From Caldimonas manganoxidans ATCC BAA-369 (GTDB lineage Bacteria; Pseudomonadota; Gammaproteobacteria; Burkholderiales; Burkholderiaceae_C), in assembly GCF_000381125.1 (NCBI RefSeq), contig NZ_KB905929.1:62001-126000 (forward strand): a stretch of 64,000 nucleotides of DNA, written 5' to 3'. Each line of letters opens with the position of its first letter. Within the stretch, counting starts at the first letter, position 1. Shown piece by piece: positions 63,472 to 64,000 of the stretch. The notes beneath the pieces are model-generated. The model did not search any database, was not told the origin of the DNA, and worked only from the letters and a program-made list of their open reading frames with translations. The position numbers and the translations under genes are program-made.

Positions 63472-64000
63472 ATGGAACCGGCGGCTTCTTGGGCCGAGGG
63501 GCTGGTCCCTCCTTCCGACGACCTCGAGCTGGAGCGCCGCTTCGGCGGTTTGCGCCGCCTGTACGGTGCGGCGGGCTACGGCCGTATCCGCGCGGCCCGC
63601 GTGGCCGTGGTGGGGGTTGGCGGCGTCGGTTCTTGGGCCGTGGAGGCCCTGGCACGCAGTGGCGTGGCCGAATTGGTGCTGATCGATCTGGACCATGTGG
63701 CCGAGTCGAACATCAATCGACAAATCCATGCGCTCGATGCCACCCTCGGCCAGGCCAAAGTGCTGGCCTTGCGCGAGCGCATCGTCGGCATCCATCCGGG
63801 CTGCCGGGTGCGCGCGATCGAGGAGTTCGTCGAACCGGACAACTGGCCTGCGCTGCTGGACGGGCACACCATCGATGCCTTGATCGATGGCTGCGACCAA
63901 GTGCGAGCCAAGCAAGCCTTGGCGCAATGGGCGCTGAGCCAGCCTCGGCTCGTGCACGTCTGCGTCGGGGCGGCCGGGGGCAAACGTCACGCGCACCGGG
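63472..64000 (+). CDS. tcdA: tRNA threonylcarbamoyladenosine dehydratase (3' partial)
   Basis: The right edge cuts the gene after about 176 residues. The E1-like ThiF domain is clear: ERRFGGLRRLYGAAGYGRI, ARVAVVGVGGVGSWAVEAL, IDLDHVAESNINRQIHA, IDGCDQVRAK. TcdA (CsdL) dehydrates t6A to cyclic ct6A at tRNA position 37. It often works with a CsdA/CsdE sulfur system. The start lies two bases after the YeeE-type stop, so it is probably cotranscribed. Confidence 0.94.
   Translation, partial: MEPAASWAEGLVPPSDDLELERRFGGLRRLYGAAGYGRIRAARVAVVGVGGVGSWAVEALARSGVAELVLIDLDHVAESNINRQIHALDATLGQAKVLALRERIVGIHPGCRVRAIEEFVEPDNWPALLDGHTIDALIDGCDQVRAKQALAQWALSQPRLVHVCVGAAGGKRHAHR

Noticed and set aside
61388..63655. 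A 755-residue open frame on the minus strand
   Set aside because: It crosses pal, cpoB and the YeeE-type gene in antisense and has no domain.

Overview
The window is about 64 kb of GC-rich DNA with densely packed genes and no rRNA, CRISPR array, insertion sequence or phage genes. Gene content and protein style (minCDE, tolB-pal-cpoB, yebC-purD-hemF-nadD-rsfS-rlmH-maf-rng, a prfB with programmed frameshift, small cold shock protein, several Burkholderiales-type conserved hypotheticals) point to a betaproteobacterium of the order Burkholderiales, probably a Comamonadaceae-like or related lineage. This assignment is an inference from protein families; no 16S gene is present.

Layout. 1-12.9 kb: a signalling island with a multi-PAS HisKA_2-type kinase (cut by the left edge) overlapping an ANTAR response regulator, a convergent membrane PAS kinase, a large hybrid kinase (two receiver domains plus HPt) followed by a REC-PAS-GGDEF-EAL protein, and a stand-alone diguanylate cyclase. 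12.9-13.3 kb: tRNA-Ser(UGA) on the minus strand with a tandem 131-bp duplication carrying its 5' half. 13.4-16.5 kb: a chaperone/protease operon cbpA-like, cbpM-like, ftsH paralogue, possibly heat-shock controlled. 16.5-19 kb: apaH, a CNNM/CorC-type membrane protein, and tRNA-Thr(CGU) with its terminator. 19-28.6 kb: a long minus-strand run fbp, pepN, prfB, alpha/beta hydrolase, msbA, glf, DUF707, mixing translation, central metabolism and surface glycolipid functions.

29-46 kb: acyl-CoA metabolism (acyl-CoA synthetase, acyl-CoA thioesterase with a clear promoter/operator), a BON lipoprotein, an MDR reductase, a glutamine-amidotransferase-like hydrolase, a cold shock gene with a long leader and a terminator-like hairpin, a glycerophosphodiesterase, an orphan 2OG-Fe dioxygenase, a PAS-GGDEF-EAL protein, an SDR, a tyrosine phosphatase, Tim44-like and DUF3014 proteins, and minCDE followed by a tiny flagellar-rod-like protein.

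46-64 kb: a CopD-like membrane protein, two Burkholderiales-type unknowns, an unusually long glnS, a 40-residue membrane peptide, a secreted Val/Tyr/Pro repeat protein, a HerA-like ATPase, then the housekeeping block yebC-purD-hemF-nadD-rsfS-rlmH-maf-rng, a carboxymuconolactone decarboxylase-family protein, tolB-pal-cpoB, a YeeE-type sulfur transporter and the start of tcdA.

Overall this is a core-genome window. I do not see a defence island or a wholly new multigene system. The observations best worth following are the terminator-like hairpin in the cold shock leader, a perfect palindrome inside the thioesterase promoter, a roughly 96-residue insertion in GlnRS, a minimal rod-protein-like ORF behind minE, the tRNA-Ser half-gene duplication, and the kinase/ANTAR pair whose RNA targets are unknown.
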